A stretch of 64,000 nt of DNA, from positions 7,126-71,125 of the forward strand of contig NZ_JAUEMJ010000006.1 of NCBI RefSeq assembly GCF_030403505.1. Direction: 5' to 3'. A program made the position numbers and the translations under genes. Within the stretch, counting starts at the first letter, position 1. Every line of letters starts with the position of its first letter. Shown in pieces: positions 16,075-24,114 of this stretch. This DNA is from Glycomyces tritici (GTDB lineage Bacteria > Actinomycetota > Actinomycetes > Mycobacteriales > Micromonosporaceae). Below the pieces are notes generated by a model, which saw only the letters and a list, made by a program, of their open reading frames with translations, made no database searches and was not told where the DNA came from.

Positions 16075-17499
16075 TTGCCTACAAGCACCATTCGACCCGG
16101 CTTCGCCGCCGACATCATCGCCCGGTCCGAGTCGACCGGTTGGGAACCATGGCTCTCGCACGTCGCCGGTGCCGCTGGATGCTCCAACCCGGTACGCCTT
16201 CGCGGCGATCTCCACACCGTCAATGAGTCCACGGGCCAAGTCCTCTCCGCCCGGTCCACCGGCTCCATGCCCGACGGCATCATCTACAAGGCCTGCGGCA
16301 CGCGCCGGGCTTCCCTCTGCCCCACCTGCGCCAAGACCTACCAACACGACGCTTTCCACCTCGTGCGCTCCGGCATGACCGGCGGCAAAGGCGTCCCCGA
16401 GACGGTCACCGCTCATCCGGCACTGTTCGTCACCCTCACCGCCCCCGCCTTCGGACCCGTCCACACGCACACGCTCACCGCCTCAGGCAAAGTCCGGCCC
16501 TGCCGCGCGCGTCGTGACGCCGTGACCTGCCCCCATGACGTCCGACTGGCCTGCCACACCCGGCACGACGAAAGCGCCGGCCAGATCGGCCAGCCGCTGT
16601 GCCTGGACTGCTACGACCATGACGCCCAAGTCGTCTGGAACGTCGCCTCCGGCGAACTGTGGCGGCGCACCCGCATCAACATCGACCGCGGATTGTCGCG
16701 CCTCGCCAAGGCCCACGGCATCGACCCGGCCTCGGTGCGGCTGCGCTACGTCAAGGTCGCGGAGTTCCAGCGTCGCGGTGCCGTTCACTTCCACGCGCTA
16801 ATCCGCCTCGACGGTCGCATGCCCGGCAGTGACGCGATCCTGCCGCCGCCTGCCGCCCTCGACGCCGAGGCCATTGCTGCACTCGTTGCCGATGCCGCCG
16901 CCTCGACCAGCTTCCGCACCGAGGAACACGACAAACGCCCTGAGGGCTGGCTCATCCGCTGGGGTGCGCAAGTCGATGTCCGCCAGGTCGAACTCGGCGA
17001 TGACGAGTTGAGTGAGAACCATGTGGCGGGCTACCTCGCCAAGTACGCCACCAAAGCCACCGAGGACACCGGCCACCTGTCCGGCCGCCTCACCGAGGCC
17101 ACCGTCTCCGTCTACGCCGACCCCGAAGGCGACCACATCGCCCGTCTCATCGCCGCGTGCTGGCGGCTCGGTTCCGAAGGCGGGGAATGGATCCGGCTTC
17201 GTAAGTGGGCGCACATGCTCGGCTTCGGCGGCCACTTCATGACCAAGGCGCGCGCCTGGTCGACCACCTTCGGTGCGCTCAGAGACGCACGCGCGCAATG
17301 GATTCGCTGTCAACACGAGGTTGACACCGATCCGACTGAAACGATCGTCCTCGTCAACTACCTCCGCTATGACGGCACCGGCTGGCACACCGAGGCTGAC
17401 GCCCTCATGGCGTCCTCTGCCGCCGCTCGCGCCCGGGAGCAACGGCAGCTCGCCCGTGAAGCTTTGGATGAACTCACCACTATGGATCGATTGGATTGA
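16075..17499 (+). CDS. Replication initiator, RepSA-type (HUH, rolling circle)
   Basis: A 474-aa initiator. An N-terminal zinc-binding stretch ('CGTRRASLCPTCAKTYQHDAF') precedes the HUH core: a beta strand 'LFVTLTAPAFGPVHTH' and the metal-binding motif 'GAVHFHALIRLDG' (His-Phe-His). The candidate catalytic tyrosine is in 'GYLAKYATKA'. Such proteins nick the double-stranded origin and allow AICEs to replicate after excision. The start is TTG, supported by GGAAGGAGG 6 bases upstream. The stop overlaps or nearly abuts the xis gene, so initiator, xis and int are one transcription unit, as in pSAM2. Confidence 0.9.
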   Translation: MPTSTIRPGFAADIIARSESTGWEPWLSHVAGAAGCSNPVRLRGDLHTVNESTGQVLSARSTGSMPDGIIYKACGTRRASLCPTCAKTYQHDAFHLVRSGMTGGKGVPETVTAHPALFVTLTAPAFGPVHTHTLTASGKVRPCRARRDAVTCPHDVRLACHTRHDESAGQIGQPLCLDCYDHDAQVVWNVASGELWRRTRINIDRGLSRLAKAHGIDPASVRLRYVKVAEFQRRGAVHFHALIRLDGRMPGSDAILPPPAALDAEAIAALVADAAASTSFRTEEHDKRPEGWLIRWGAQVDVRQVELGDDELSENHVAGYLAKYATKATEDTGHLSGRLTEATVSVYADPEGDHIARLIAACWRLGSEGGEWIRLRKWAHMLGFGGHFMTKARAWSTTFGALRDARAQWIRCQHEVDTDPTETIVLVNYLRYDGTGWHTEADALMASSAAARAREQRQLAREALDELTTMDRLD

Positions 17500-17504
17500 T
17501 TGCG

Positions 17505-17717
17505 ATGGAAGGAAGCACGGTACTCAAACCGCGTTGGTACGACACCAGGCAGACCGCCGAGGTCCTCGGCTTCGGCGTCTCGAAGGTCAAGATGCTCATC
17601 GCCTCCGGCGAGCTGCGCTCGGTCAAGGTCGGCGGCCACCGCCGCGTCCTGCCCGAATGGATCGAGGAATACGTCGAGGGCTTCGCCCGCCAGGACGACT
17701 ATGTGGGTGCGGCATGA
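17505..17717 (+). CDS. xis: Excisionase, MerR/BldC-like helix-turn-helix
   Basis: A 70-aa winged-helix DNA-binding protein ('WYDTRQTAEVLGFGVSKVKMLIASGELRSVKVGGHRRV'), of the type that acts as a recombination directionality factor in AICEs. It lies between the initiator and the integrase and overlaps the integrase start (ATGA). A TTG at 17496 would add three residues and overlap the initiator stop; the choice is uncertain. It should bend DNA at the att arms to favour excision. Confidence 0.85.
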   Translation: MEGSTVLKPRWYDTRQTAEVLGFGVSKVKMLIASGELRSVKVGGHRRVLPEWIEEYVEGFARQDDYVGAA

Positions 17718-18922
17718 GCAAGCGGGGCAACGGGGAAGGCTCGATCTACCCACATGGCAACGGGTACGCCGCCTACGTGTGGGTCACGACCCCTGCGGGC
17801 GTGAAGAAGCGCAAGTACGTCTACGGCCCAACCCGTGAGGTGGTCCACGGCAAGTGGCTCGATCTCCACCAGGCCGCCGCGCGCGGTGCTGTCGAGACCA
17901 AGTCCAAGACCGTCGAGCAGTACTTGCACGCCTGGCTCGAAGAGGTCATCAGGCCCAACCGGGAACCGAAGACCTACGACGGGTACGAGCGGTTCATTCG
18001 GCTGCACATCGTGCCGTGGCTCGGTAAGAAGAAGCTCGATCGGCTGTCAGCGCGGGATATCCAGCAGTGGGCGAACAAGCTCGCGACGGTGTGTCAGTGC
18101 TGTCAGCAGGGCGTTGATGAGCTGCGGACGCCGCACAAGTGCTGTGCGAAGGGCAAGTGCTGTCGAAAGGCGTTGTCCGCCAGGTCGATCAGTGACGCTC
18201 GTACGGTGCTGCGCTCGGCGCTGTCGCAGGCGGTCACTGATGAGCTGGTGTCGGTGAACCGGGCCATGCAGATCCGTTTGCCTAGCGGGCGCAAGCGTCG
18301 CAAGAAGTCGTGGGGCACCGATGAGGCTCGGCGGTTCCTCGAACACGTCCGCCCTGATCCGCACTACGCGGCGTACCTGCTGGTCCTCGCGATGGGCCTG
18401 CGCAAAGGCGAAGTCCTCGGCTTGACCTGGGACAGCCTCGACCTCGACGAGGGCGTTCTTGAGCCGCAGTGGCAGCTCCAGCGGGTCATGGGCGAACTGA
18501 TCCACAAGAGGAAGGCCAAGACCGAGGAGTCCGAGAACGCCCTGCCGATGCCTGATCTGTGCGTCAAGGCGCTGCGGGAGCGTCGGGAGCGGCAGCTTCG
18601 GGACCGGGCGAAGGCCGATGTCTGGCATGACTCGGATCTGGTCTTCACCACTCGGTACGGGACGGCGATCGAGCCGCGCAACTTTCACCGGTACTTCGTC
18701 AACCATCTCGAGGCAGCCGGCCTCCCCCGGATCTCGGTGCACGACGCCCGGCGGACCTGTAGCTCGCTGCTGGTGGACCTCGACGTTCACCCTCGCGTGA
18801 TCATGGCGATCATGCGGCACTCGGACTTCAAGATGACCATGGAGGTCTACGCGCAGGCCTCTGACAAGGCCACCAGGGAGGCGCTGCGGAAGCTGAGCGA
18901 GAGTTTTGAGTCCGAGGACTAG
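17714..18922 (+). CDS. int: Site-specific tyrosine integrase of the AICE
   Basis: A 402-aa tyrosine recombinase. The N-terminal arm-binding domain (about 1-60) is followed by a core-binding SAM-like domain (65-185) and the catalytic domain (200-390), with Arg230 ('GLRKGEVLGL'), His343 and Arg346 ('HDARRT'), His369 ('MRHSDF') and the nucleophile Tyr379 ('MEVYAQ'). The core-binding domain has a Cys-rich insert at residues 127-150 ('CQCC', 'CC', 'CC') that could bind zinc; similar inserts occur in other actinobacterial integrases. It ends 83 bp from attR. Canonical enzymes have His or Lys after the 'HxxR' Arg, here Arg347; this is tolerated in the family. Confidence 0.95.
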   Translation: MSKRGNGEGSIYPHGNGYAAYVWVTTPAGVKKRKYVYGPTREVVHGKWLDLHQAAARGAVETKSKTVEQYLHAWLEEVIRPNREPKTYDGYERFIRLHIVPWLGKKKLDRLSARDIQQWANKLATVCQCCQQGVDELRTPHKCCAKGKCCRKALSARSISDARTVLRSALSQAVTDELVSVNRAMQIRLPSGRKRRKKSWGTDEARRFLEHVRPDPHYAAYLLVLAMGLRKGEVLGLTWDSLDLDEGVLEPQWQLQRVMGELIHKRKAKTEESENALPMPDLCVKALRERRERQLRDRAKADVWHDSDLVFTTRYGTAIEPRNFHRYFVNHLEAAGLPRISVHDARRTCSSLLVDLDVHPRVIMAIMRHSDFKMTMEVYAQASDKATREALRKLSESFESED

Positions 18923-18923
18923 C

Positions 18924-18946
18924 GTTGCTGTAAATCGCTGCTGTAG
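18924..18946 (+). promoter_or_regulatory. Candidate right arm-type integrase binding site
   Basis: Two GCTGTA hexamers 11 bp apart, starting just after the integrase stop; 19 of 23 positions match 7919-7941 near attL. The same block in the relic at 6541-6706 has decayed to GCCGCA hexamers. Confidence 0.5.
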
Positions 18947-18952
18947 ACACAG

Positions 18953-18990
18953 TCAGGGCCGGGATCCCGAAGATGGGAGACCGGCCCTGA
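18953..18990 (+). terminator. Hairpin after the integrase gene
   Basis: A perfect 10-bp stem TCAGGGCCGG/CCGGCCCTGA encloses 18 bases. It lies between int and attR, and is conserved in the fossil copy at 6642-6677. It may terminate int or take part in the att complex. Confidence 0.6.
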
Positions 18991-19005
18991 ACTGCTGTTT
19001 CATCT

Positions 19006-19049
19006 GTCGGGTTGACAGGATTTGAACCTGCGACCCCCTCGTCCCGAAC
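19006..19049. repeat. Right attachment site (attR), within tRNA-Pro
   Basis: The 44-bp copy identical to 7793-7836. It begins in the tRNA-Pro anticodon loop and ends at the 3' terminus, so integration restores a full tRNA gene. Confidence 0.92.
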
Positions 19050-19080
19050 GAGGTGCGCTACCAAGCTGCGCCACAACCCG
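19007..19080 (-). tRNA. tRNA-Pro (CGG)
   Basis: A 74-nt cloverleaf. The acceptor CGGGTTG pairs with CAACCCG, followed by discriminator A. The D arm has GCGCAGCTTGGTAGCGC. The anticodon stem CCTCG/CGAGG holds the loop TTCGGGA with anticodon CGG. The T arm is CAGGTTCAAATCCTG. CCA is not encoded. Its 3' 43 bases belong to attR and its own terminator now lies 11 kb away beyond attL, so transcription must end elsewhere, perhaps at the hairpin 18953-18990. Confidence 0.96.
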
Positions 19081-19164
19081 ATGTTCTATTTTCACGCACG
19101 CTGGGCGTTCGTGTCGATTGGAAATGCTACCTGAGGGCGCCGACCCCCATCGAGCGGGGGCGGG

Positions 19165-19200
19165 GCGCTTCGGGCCCGGTCACATCCGGGCCCGAAGCGC
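19165..19200 (-). terminator. Terminator of the metallophosphoesterase gene
   Basis: A 15-bp perfect stem GCGCTTCGGGCCCGG and complement with a 6-base loop, 17 bases past the stop codon. Confidence 0.75.
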
Positions 19201-19216
19201 GCCTCGCGTCAAGCGG

Positions 19217-20113
19217 CTAGAAGGCCTTCGGCACGAAGGTCAGCAGGCTGGCCTCCGGGGCGCACGCGAAGCGGACCGGCGCGTACGGGCTCGTGCCCAG
19301 GCCGGCCGAGACGTGCAGCCAGGTGTCCTCCCACGGGTGCAGGCCCTTCACGCGCTCGCGGTCGATGCCGCAGTTGGTGACGAGCGCCCCGTAGCCGGGG
19401 ACGCAGACCTGGCCGCCGTGGGTGTGGCCGGCGGCGATGAAGTCGTAGCCGTCGCGGGCGAACTCGTCGAGCACGCGCGGCTCCGGCGAGTGCGTAAGGC
19501 CTATCGACAGGTCGGCGCTCGCGGGCACCGGCCCGGAGACGAGCTCGTAGTCGTCCAGGTCGAAGTGCGGGTCGTCGACGCCCGCGAAGTGGACGTTGAG
19601 GCCCGAGACGACCTTGTCGGCGGCGGCGTTGTTCAGGTCGAGCCAGCCGCCGTCGACGAGCACCTTGCGCAGCTCCTCTGTGGGCAGCGGCGCGCCGTAC
19701 TTGTGCTCGTGGTTCGGGTTGAAGTACTGCAGCGGGTTCTTGAACACCGGCGCGTAGTAGTCGTTGGAGCCGAACACGAACGCGCCCGGCGCGCGGAACA
19801 GCGGCCGGAGCGTCCTGGTGACGAGGTCGATCGCGTCCGGGTGGGCGAGGTTGTCGCCGGTGAGGAGCACCAGGTCCGGATCGAGCGCGGCGAGGGACGC
19901 GACCCAGTGGGCCTTGCGCACCTGCCCGGGCGTCATGTGCAGGTCGGAGATGTGCAGCACCCGAATCGGCTCGGCGCCTTCGGGCAGTGCGGGCACCGCG
20001 AAATGGCGGAGCGTGTACTGGACGCGCTCGTAAAGAGAGGCGTAGGCGAGTGCCAGCGCCCCGGCGCCGACCCCGATCCCGGCTGCTGCGGCTAGTCCAC
20101 GGCTGATCTTCAT
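19217..20113 (-). CDS. Membrane-anchored metallophosphoesterase
   Basis: A 298-aa calcineurin-like phosphoesterase. An N-terminal hydrophobic segment (about residues 7-25) acts as anchor or signal. Metal-binding motifs follow in order: 'ISDLHM' (D-x-H), 'LLTGDN' (GD), 'GSNDYY' (GND in place of GNH(D/E)), 'THSPEP' and 'AAGHTHGGQV' (GHxH). Substituting Asp for the catalytic His in the third motif is the usual variant of YkuE/YaeI-like enzymes. The substrate is unknown; lipid-linked or UDP-linked phosphoesters are typical. Divergent from the yqeY gene. Confidence 0.88.
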   Translation of the reverse strand: MKISRGLAAAAGIGVGAGALALAYASLYERVQYTLRHFAVPALPEGAEPIRVLHISDLHMTPGQVRKAHWVASLAALDPDLVLLTGDNLAHPDAIDLVTRTLRPLFRAPGAFVFGSNDYYAPVFKNPLQYFNPNHEHKYGAPLPTEELRKVLVDGGWLDLNNAAADKVVSGLNVHFAGVDDPHFDLDDYELVSGPVPASADLSIGLTHSPEPRVLDEFARDGYDFIAAGHTHGGQVCVPGYGALVTNCGIDRERVKGLHPWEDTWLHVSAGLGTSPYAPVRFACAPEASLLTFVPKAF

Positions 20114-20137
20114 ACCCCAACGGTAGATTGTCGAGTC

Positions 20138-20593
20138 ATGAGCGAGCTAAAGACCCGGTTGGAAACCGATATGAGAGCCGCCCTCAAGGCGCAGGACAAG
20201 GTGACGCTGGGCACCCTGAGGATGGTGCTCACGGCGGTCCGGAACGAAGAGATCGCAGGTAAGACCCCTCGCGAGCTCGATGACGCGGACGTCGTGAAGG
20301 TCCTGGTCAAGCAGGCCAAGCAGCGGCGCGAGGCGGCCGAGGGGTTCCGTTCGGGGGGCCGCGAGGAGTCGGCCGAGGCCGAGCTCGCGGAGGAGGCCGT
20401 GATCAAGCGGTACCTGCCGACCGAGCTCACTGAGGCCGAAGTCACGCAGCTGGTGCGCGAGGCGATCGCCGAGGGCGGTTTCGCCGGTCCGAGGGACATG
20501 GGCAAGGTCATGAAGGCGGTCGGCCCGAAGACGGCGGGCCGCGCGGACGGCAAGCTCGTGTCCGGGATCGTGAAGGCCGAGCTCGCGGGGTAG
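20138..20593 (+). CDS. GatB/YqeY domain protein
   Basis: A 151-aa helical protein of the YqeY family, related to the tail domain of the GatB amidotransferase subunit that contacts tRNA. It matches over its length: 'LKTRLETDMRAALKAQDKVTLGTLRMV', 'VIKRYLPTELTEAEV' and the C-terminal 'DMGKVMKAVGPKTAGRADGKLVS'. The role is not defined; effects on tRNA-dependent amidation or stability are suggested by homology. It is divergent from the phosphoesterase with only 24 bp between starts. Confidence 0.9.
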   Translation: MSELKTRLETDMRAALKAQDKVTLGTLRMVLTAVRNEEIAGKTPRELDDADVVKVLVKQAKQRREAAEGFRSGGREESAEAELAEEAVIKRYLPTELTEAEVTQLVREAIAEGGFAGPRDMGKVMKAVGPKTAGRADGKLVSGIVKAELAG

Positions 20594-20671
20594 CGCAGCC
20601 GGGTCGTGTCGCCGTTCACGGCTATCGTTGAGGGTCGGGCCCGCTTCGCTTTTCGAAACCTTGAGGAATCC

Positions 20672-22303
20672 ATGTCCAGCCATATCGCGGCCGAGGCCGC
20701 GCGCCGCCGCACCTTCGCGGTGATCTCGCACCCCGACGCCGGAAAGTCGACGATCACCGAGGCCCTCGCCCTGTACGGGCGGGCGATCTCGTCGGCCGGC
20801 GCCGTCCACGGCAAGGGCGACCGCAAGGGCGTGGTCTCCGACTGGATGTCGATGGAGCAGGACCGCGGCATCTCGATCACCTCGGCGGCGCTGCAGTTCG
20901 AGTACCGCGGCTGCGTCGTGAACCTGCTCGACACCCCCGGCCACGCCGACTTCTCCGAGGACACCTACCGGGTGCTCACCGCCGTCGACGCCGCCGTGAT
21001 GCTCCTGGACGCCGCGAAGGGCCTGGAGCCGCAGACCCTCAAGCTCTTCGAGGTGTGCCGGGCCCGGCGCATCCCGGTGATCACGTTCATCAACAAGTGG
21101 GACCGCCCGGCGAAGGACGCCCTGGAGCTCATCGAGGAGATCGAGACCCGCATCGGCATCAAGCCGACGCCGGTGACGTGGCCGGTGGGCGTAGGCGGCG
21201 AGTTCCGCGGCGTCATCGAGCGCGTGGGGTTCGGGGACGAGACCGGGGGGCGTCGTGCGGTCGGCCCGCAGGTGCCGGGCATGGTCCGCTACGAGCGTTC
21301 GCCGGGCGGGCAGCAGCTGGCCACGGCGGAGTTCCTGGACGAGGACGCGGCGATGGCCCAGTTCGGGCCCGATTATGAACGCGCCCAAGAGGAGTCGGAG
21401 CTGCTGAGCGAGGTCGAGGCGGATTTCGACCCGAAGACCTTCGAGTCCGGGCAGACGACGCCGACCCTGTTCGGGGCGGCCCTCGTCCACTTCGGGGTGG
21501 GCCAGCTCCTCGACCTGCTCGTGGACATCGCGCCGTCGCCGTTCTCGCGTGAGGACGCCAAGGGGAGTCCGCGCGATCTGGAGGACGGCTTCTCCGGGTT
21601 CGTCTTCAAGTCGCAGGCGAACATGAACGCGTCGCACCGCGACCAGCTGGCGTTCATCCGCGTCTGCTCGGGTCGTTTCGAGCGCGGCATGCAGGTCACG
21701 CAGGCGCAGGGCAAGCGCACCATGTCGACCAAGTACGCGCAGACGCTCTTCGGCTCGGCGCGGGACACTGTGGACGAGGCCTGGCCGGGCGACATCGTGG
21801 GCCTGGTCAACGCGACCGGTCTTTCAGTGGGCGACACGATCTATGCGGGCAAGGCGGTGGAGTACCCGCCGCTGCCGGCGTTCGCGCCCGAGCACTTCGG
21901 GGCGCTCCAGATGCACGACACGTCGAAGGCGAAGCGGTTCCGGCGCGGCATCGCGCAGCTCGACGCCGAGGGCGTCGTGCAGGTGCTCTACTCCGAGCGC
22001 CGCGGCGAGGCCACGCCGGTGCTCGCGGCGGTCGGTCCGCTCCAGTTCGAGGTGACGGTGGCGCGTCTGCAGGCCGAGTTCGACGTCCCCGCGACGATCA
22101 ACAACCTGCCGTTCAAGCTCGCGCGCCTCACCGATGCCGAAGGCGCGCAGCGGCTTCGCACTGCGCCCGGGGTCGAGGTCTTCACCCGCCCGCGCGACGG
22201 CGCGCACCTGGTGGCGCTGCCGAACAAGTACCGCATCCAGACGATCGTGAACGACTACCCCGGGCTCGTGCTCGAACCGCTGCTCGCGGGAGGCCAGGGC
22301 TGA
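20672..22303 (+). CDS. prfC: Peptide chain release factor 3
   Basis: A 543-aa translational GTPase that recycles RF1/RF2 from the ribosome. G motifs: G1 'SHPDAGKST', G3 'DTPGHADFSEDTYR', G4 'NKWDRP'. The C-terminal domain has 'FSGFVFKSQANMNASHRDQLAFIRVCSG', typical of RF3. The ATG at 20672 gives the family N-terminus ('ARRRTFAVISHPDAGKST'); ribosome binding is weak (TTGAGGA). The last base of the stop codon is the first base of the rsmA ATG. Confidence 0.95.
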   Translation: MSSHIAAEAARRRTFAVISHPDAGKSTITEALALYGRAISSAGAVHGKGDRKGVVSDWMSMEQDRGISITSAALQFEYRGCVVNLLDTPGHADFSEDTYRVLTAVDAAVMLLDAAKGLEPQTLKLFEVCRARRIPVITFINKWDRPAKDALELIEEIETRIGIKPTPVTWPVGVGGEFRGVIERVGFGDETGGRRAVGPQVPGMVRYERSPGGQQLATAEFLDEDAAMAQFGPDYERAQEESELLSEVEADFDPKTFESGQTTPTLFGAALVHFGVGQLLDLLVDIAPSPFSREDAKGSPRDLEDGFSGFVFKSQANMNASHRDQLAFIRVCSGRFERGMQVTQAQGKRTMSTKYAQTLFGSARDTVDEAWPGDIVGLVNATGLSVGDTIYAGKAVEYPPLPAFAPEHFGALQMHDTSKAKRFRRGIAQLDAEGVVQVLYSERRGEATPVLAAVGPLQFEVTVARLQAEFDVPATINNLPFKLARLTDAEGAQRLRTAPGVEVFTRPRDGAHLVALPNKYRIQTIVNDYPGLVLEPLLAGGQG

Positions 22304-23169
22304 TGGCGAAGCTGCTGACTTCAAGCGCCATCAGGTCCCTGTCGCGCGGCCTGCAGATCTCGCCGACGAAGAAGTGGGGCCAGAACTTCGTCGTGGACGC
22401 CAACACGGTGCGCCGCATCGTCAACGTCGCCAAGCTCGACGCGGACGACGTGGTGATGGAGGTCGGCCCCGGTCTCGGATCGCTCACCTTGGCGCTCATC
22501 GAGGTGGCGCGGCACGTGATCGCCGTCGAGATCGACCCGAAGCTCGCCCTCGCCCTGCCCACCACTGTGGAGCACCGCGCGCCGGAGGAGCACAAGCGGC
22601 TCACCGTCATCGAGACGGACGCCGCCCGGATCAAGCCCGAGCAGATGCCCGAGGCGCCCACCGCGCTCGTGGCGAACCTGCCGTACAACGTGGCCGTGCC
22701 CGTGGTCCTGCACGCCCTGGAGAACTTCCCGAGCCTCCGCAAGGGCCTCGTCATGGTCCAGGCCGAGGTCGGCGACCGGCTCACGGCCGGGCCGGGCTCC
22801 AAGATCTACGGCTCGCCCAGCGTCAAGATGGCCTGGTACGCGAAGGCGCGGCGCGCCGGGTCGGTCTCGCCGAACGTGTTCTGGCCGGTCCCGAACGTCG
22901 CGAGCGGCCTGGTCGCGTTCGAGCGCATCGAGAGCCCCGACGCGAACCGCGTCGAGGTCTTCGGCGCCGTGGACGCCGCGTTCGGGCAGCGGCGCAAGAT
23001 GCTGCGCCAGTCGTTGAAGGCCTGGGTCGGCGCCGACGTGGACGCCGTGCTCGATCGGGCGGGAATCGAACCCACCAGGCGGGGTGAATCGTTGGACATA
23101 GCGGAGTTCATCGCCCTCGCCGACGCCAAGGAGGCGCTGGGCGCGACCGCACCGTCTCAGGAGGCCTGA
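22303..23169 (+). CDS. rsmA: 16S rRNA (adenine1518-N6/adenine1519-N6)-dimethyltransferase
   Basis: A 288-aa KsgA/Dim1 methyltransferase that dimethylates two adjacent adenines in helix 45 of 16S rRNA. 'KKWGQNFVVD', the SAM-binding 'EVGPGLGSLTLAL', 'AVEIDPKLA' and the catalytic 'NLPYNVAVPV' are all present, followed by 'PSVKMAWYAKARRAGSVSPNVFWPVPNVASGLV'. It overlaps prfC by one base and is followed directly by ispE, the usual actinobacterial rsmA-ispE pair. Confidence 0.96.
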   Translation: MAKLLTSSAIRSLSRGLQISPTKKWGQNFVVDANTVRRIVNVAKLDADDVVMEVGPGLGSLTLALIEVARHVIAVEIDPKLALALPTTVEHRAPEEHKRLTVIETDAARIKPEQMPEAPTALVANLPYNVAVPVVLHALENFPSLRKGLVMVQAEVGDRLTAGPGSKIYGSPSVKMAWYAKARRAGSVSPNVFWPVPNVASGLVAFERIESPDANRVEVFGAVDAAFGQRRKMLRQSLKAWVGADVDAVLDRAGIEPTRRGESLDIAEFIALADAKEALGATAPSQEA

Positions 23170-24102
23170 ATGACCGGACAGACCGCGCCAGCCCAGCCGG
23201 GCGCCCAGATCAGCGTCGATGTGCCCGCCAAGATCAACCCGCACCTCGGCGTGGGCGACGCCCGGGCGGACGGCTACCACGCACTGTCCACCGTGTACCA
23301 GGCGATCAGCCTGCACGACACCGTGACCGCCGAGCGGCGCGGCGAGCCGGGCATCGAGATCACCATCTCCGGGGAGGGCGCGGCGACGCTGCCCACCGGC
23401 GAGGCGAACCTGGCCCACAAGGCCGCGAAGCTCATCGCCCTGTACGCCGGGATCGAACCGGACGTGAAGCTGCACCTGACCAAGCGCATCCCCGTCGCCG
23501 GCGGCCTCGCCGGCGGCTCGGCGGACGCGGCCGGAGCGCTCATCGCGTGCGCGCGCCTGTGGGAGGTCGAGATCGGCGACGCCGAACTGGAGCGCCTCGC
23601 CGCGGGCCTCGGCTCTGACGTGCCGTTCTGCCTCAAGGGCGGCACGGCGATCGGCTCCGGGCGGGGCGAGGAGCTGACCCCGGTGGCCGCCAAGGGCACC
23701 TGGCACTGGGTGGTCGCCACGACGGACACGCAGATCTCGACCCCGGAGTGCTACAAGGAGGTCGACCGCCTCCGCGAGGACGGCATCGGCCGATACTCCT
23801 CCGATGTGGGCCCCCTGGTGAAGGCGTTCGAGGCTGGCGCGAGCGCCGACGACCTCGCGCGGCTGCTCATCAACGACATGGAGGCCGCCGCCGTGAGCCT
23901 GCGCCCCCAACTGGCCTCACTGATGCACGGCGGCCTCGAAGAAGGCGCCCTCGCCGCGCACGTCTCCGGCTCGGGCCCGACGGTCCTGTTCCTGGCCACC
24001 GACGTCAAGCACGCGGTCGCCCTGGCCCGCCGCATCCGCATGCGCGGCGGCGCGAAGAGCGTCCACCTGGCCCACGGCCCGGTGAACGGCCCGGCCGCCT
24101 AA
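23170..24102 (+). CDS. ispE: 4-diphosphocytidyl-2-C-methyl-D-erythritol kinase
   Basis: A 310-aa GHMP kinase of the non-mevalonate isoprenoid pathway. It phosphorylates CDP-methylerythritol at the 2-hydroxyl. Motifs: 'VPAKINPHLGVGDARADGYHAL', the ATP-binding 'PVAGGLAGGSADAAGAL' and the C-terminal 'HVSGSGPTVLFL'. It begins 1 base after the rsmA stop with AGGAGG placed inside the rsmA end. A short unoccupied gap separates it from a convergent pentapeptide gene. Confidence 0.95.
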   Translation: MTGQTAPAQPGAQISVDVPAKINPHLGVGDARADGYHALSTVYQAISLHDTVTAERRGEPGIEITISGEGAATLPTGEANLAHKAAKLIALYAGIEPDVKLHLTKRIPVAGGLAGGSADAAGALIACARLWEVEIGDAELERLAAGLGSDVPFCLKGGTAIGSGRGEELTPVAAKGTWHWVVATTDTQISTPECYKEVDRLREDGIGRYSSDVGPLVKAFEAGASADDLARLLINDMEAAAVSLRPQLASLMHGGLEEGALAAHVSGSGPTVLFLATDVKHAVALARRIRMRGGAKSVHLAHGPVNGPAA

Positions 24103-24114
24103 GGTCACGCGGCC

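Larger units (their letters stand above)
7793..19049. mobile_element. Integrated actinomycete integrative and conjugative element (AICE) in tRNA-Pro(CGG)
   Basis: An identical 44-bp sequence is present at 7793-7836 and 19006-19049. At the right end it forms the 3' part of tRNA-Pro(CGG), from the anticodon loop to the discriminator base; at the left end it is a bare fragment. Between them lie, in typical pSAM2-like order, a Nudix gene and an XRE regulator (leftward), an FtsK-like translocase, a RRQRL-type zinc protein, a DUF2637 protein, an HUH replication initiator, a small helix-turn-helix excisionase and a tyrosine integrase abutting the tRNA (rightward). GC is visibly lower than in the flanks. 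All key functions look intact, so the element may still excise, replicate by rolling circle and transfer as double-stranded DNA (inference from the AICE class). Confidence 0.92.
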
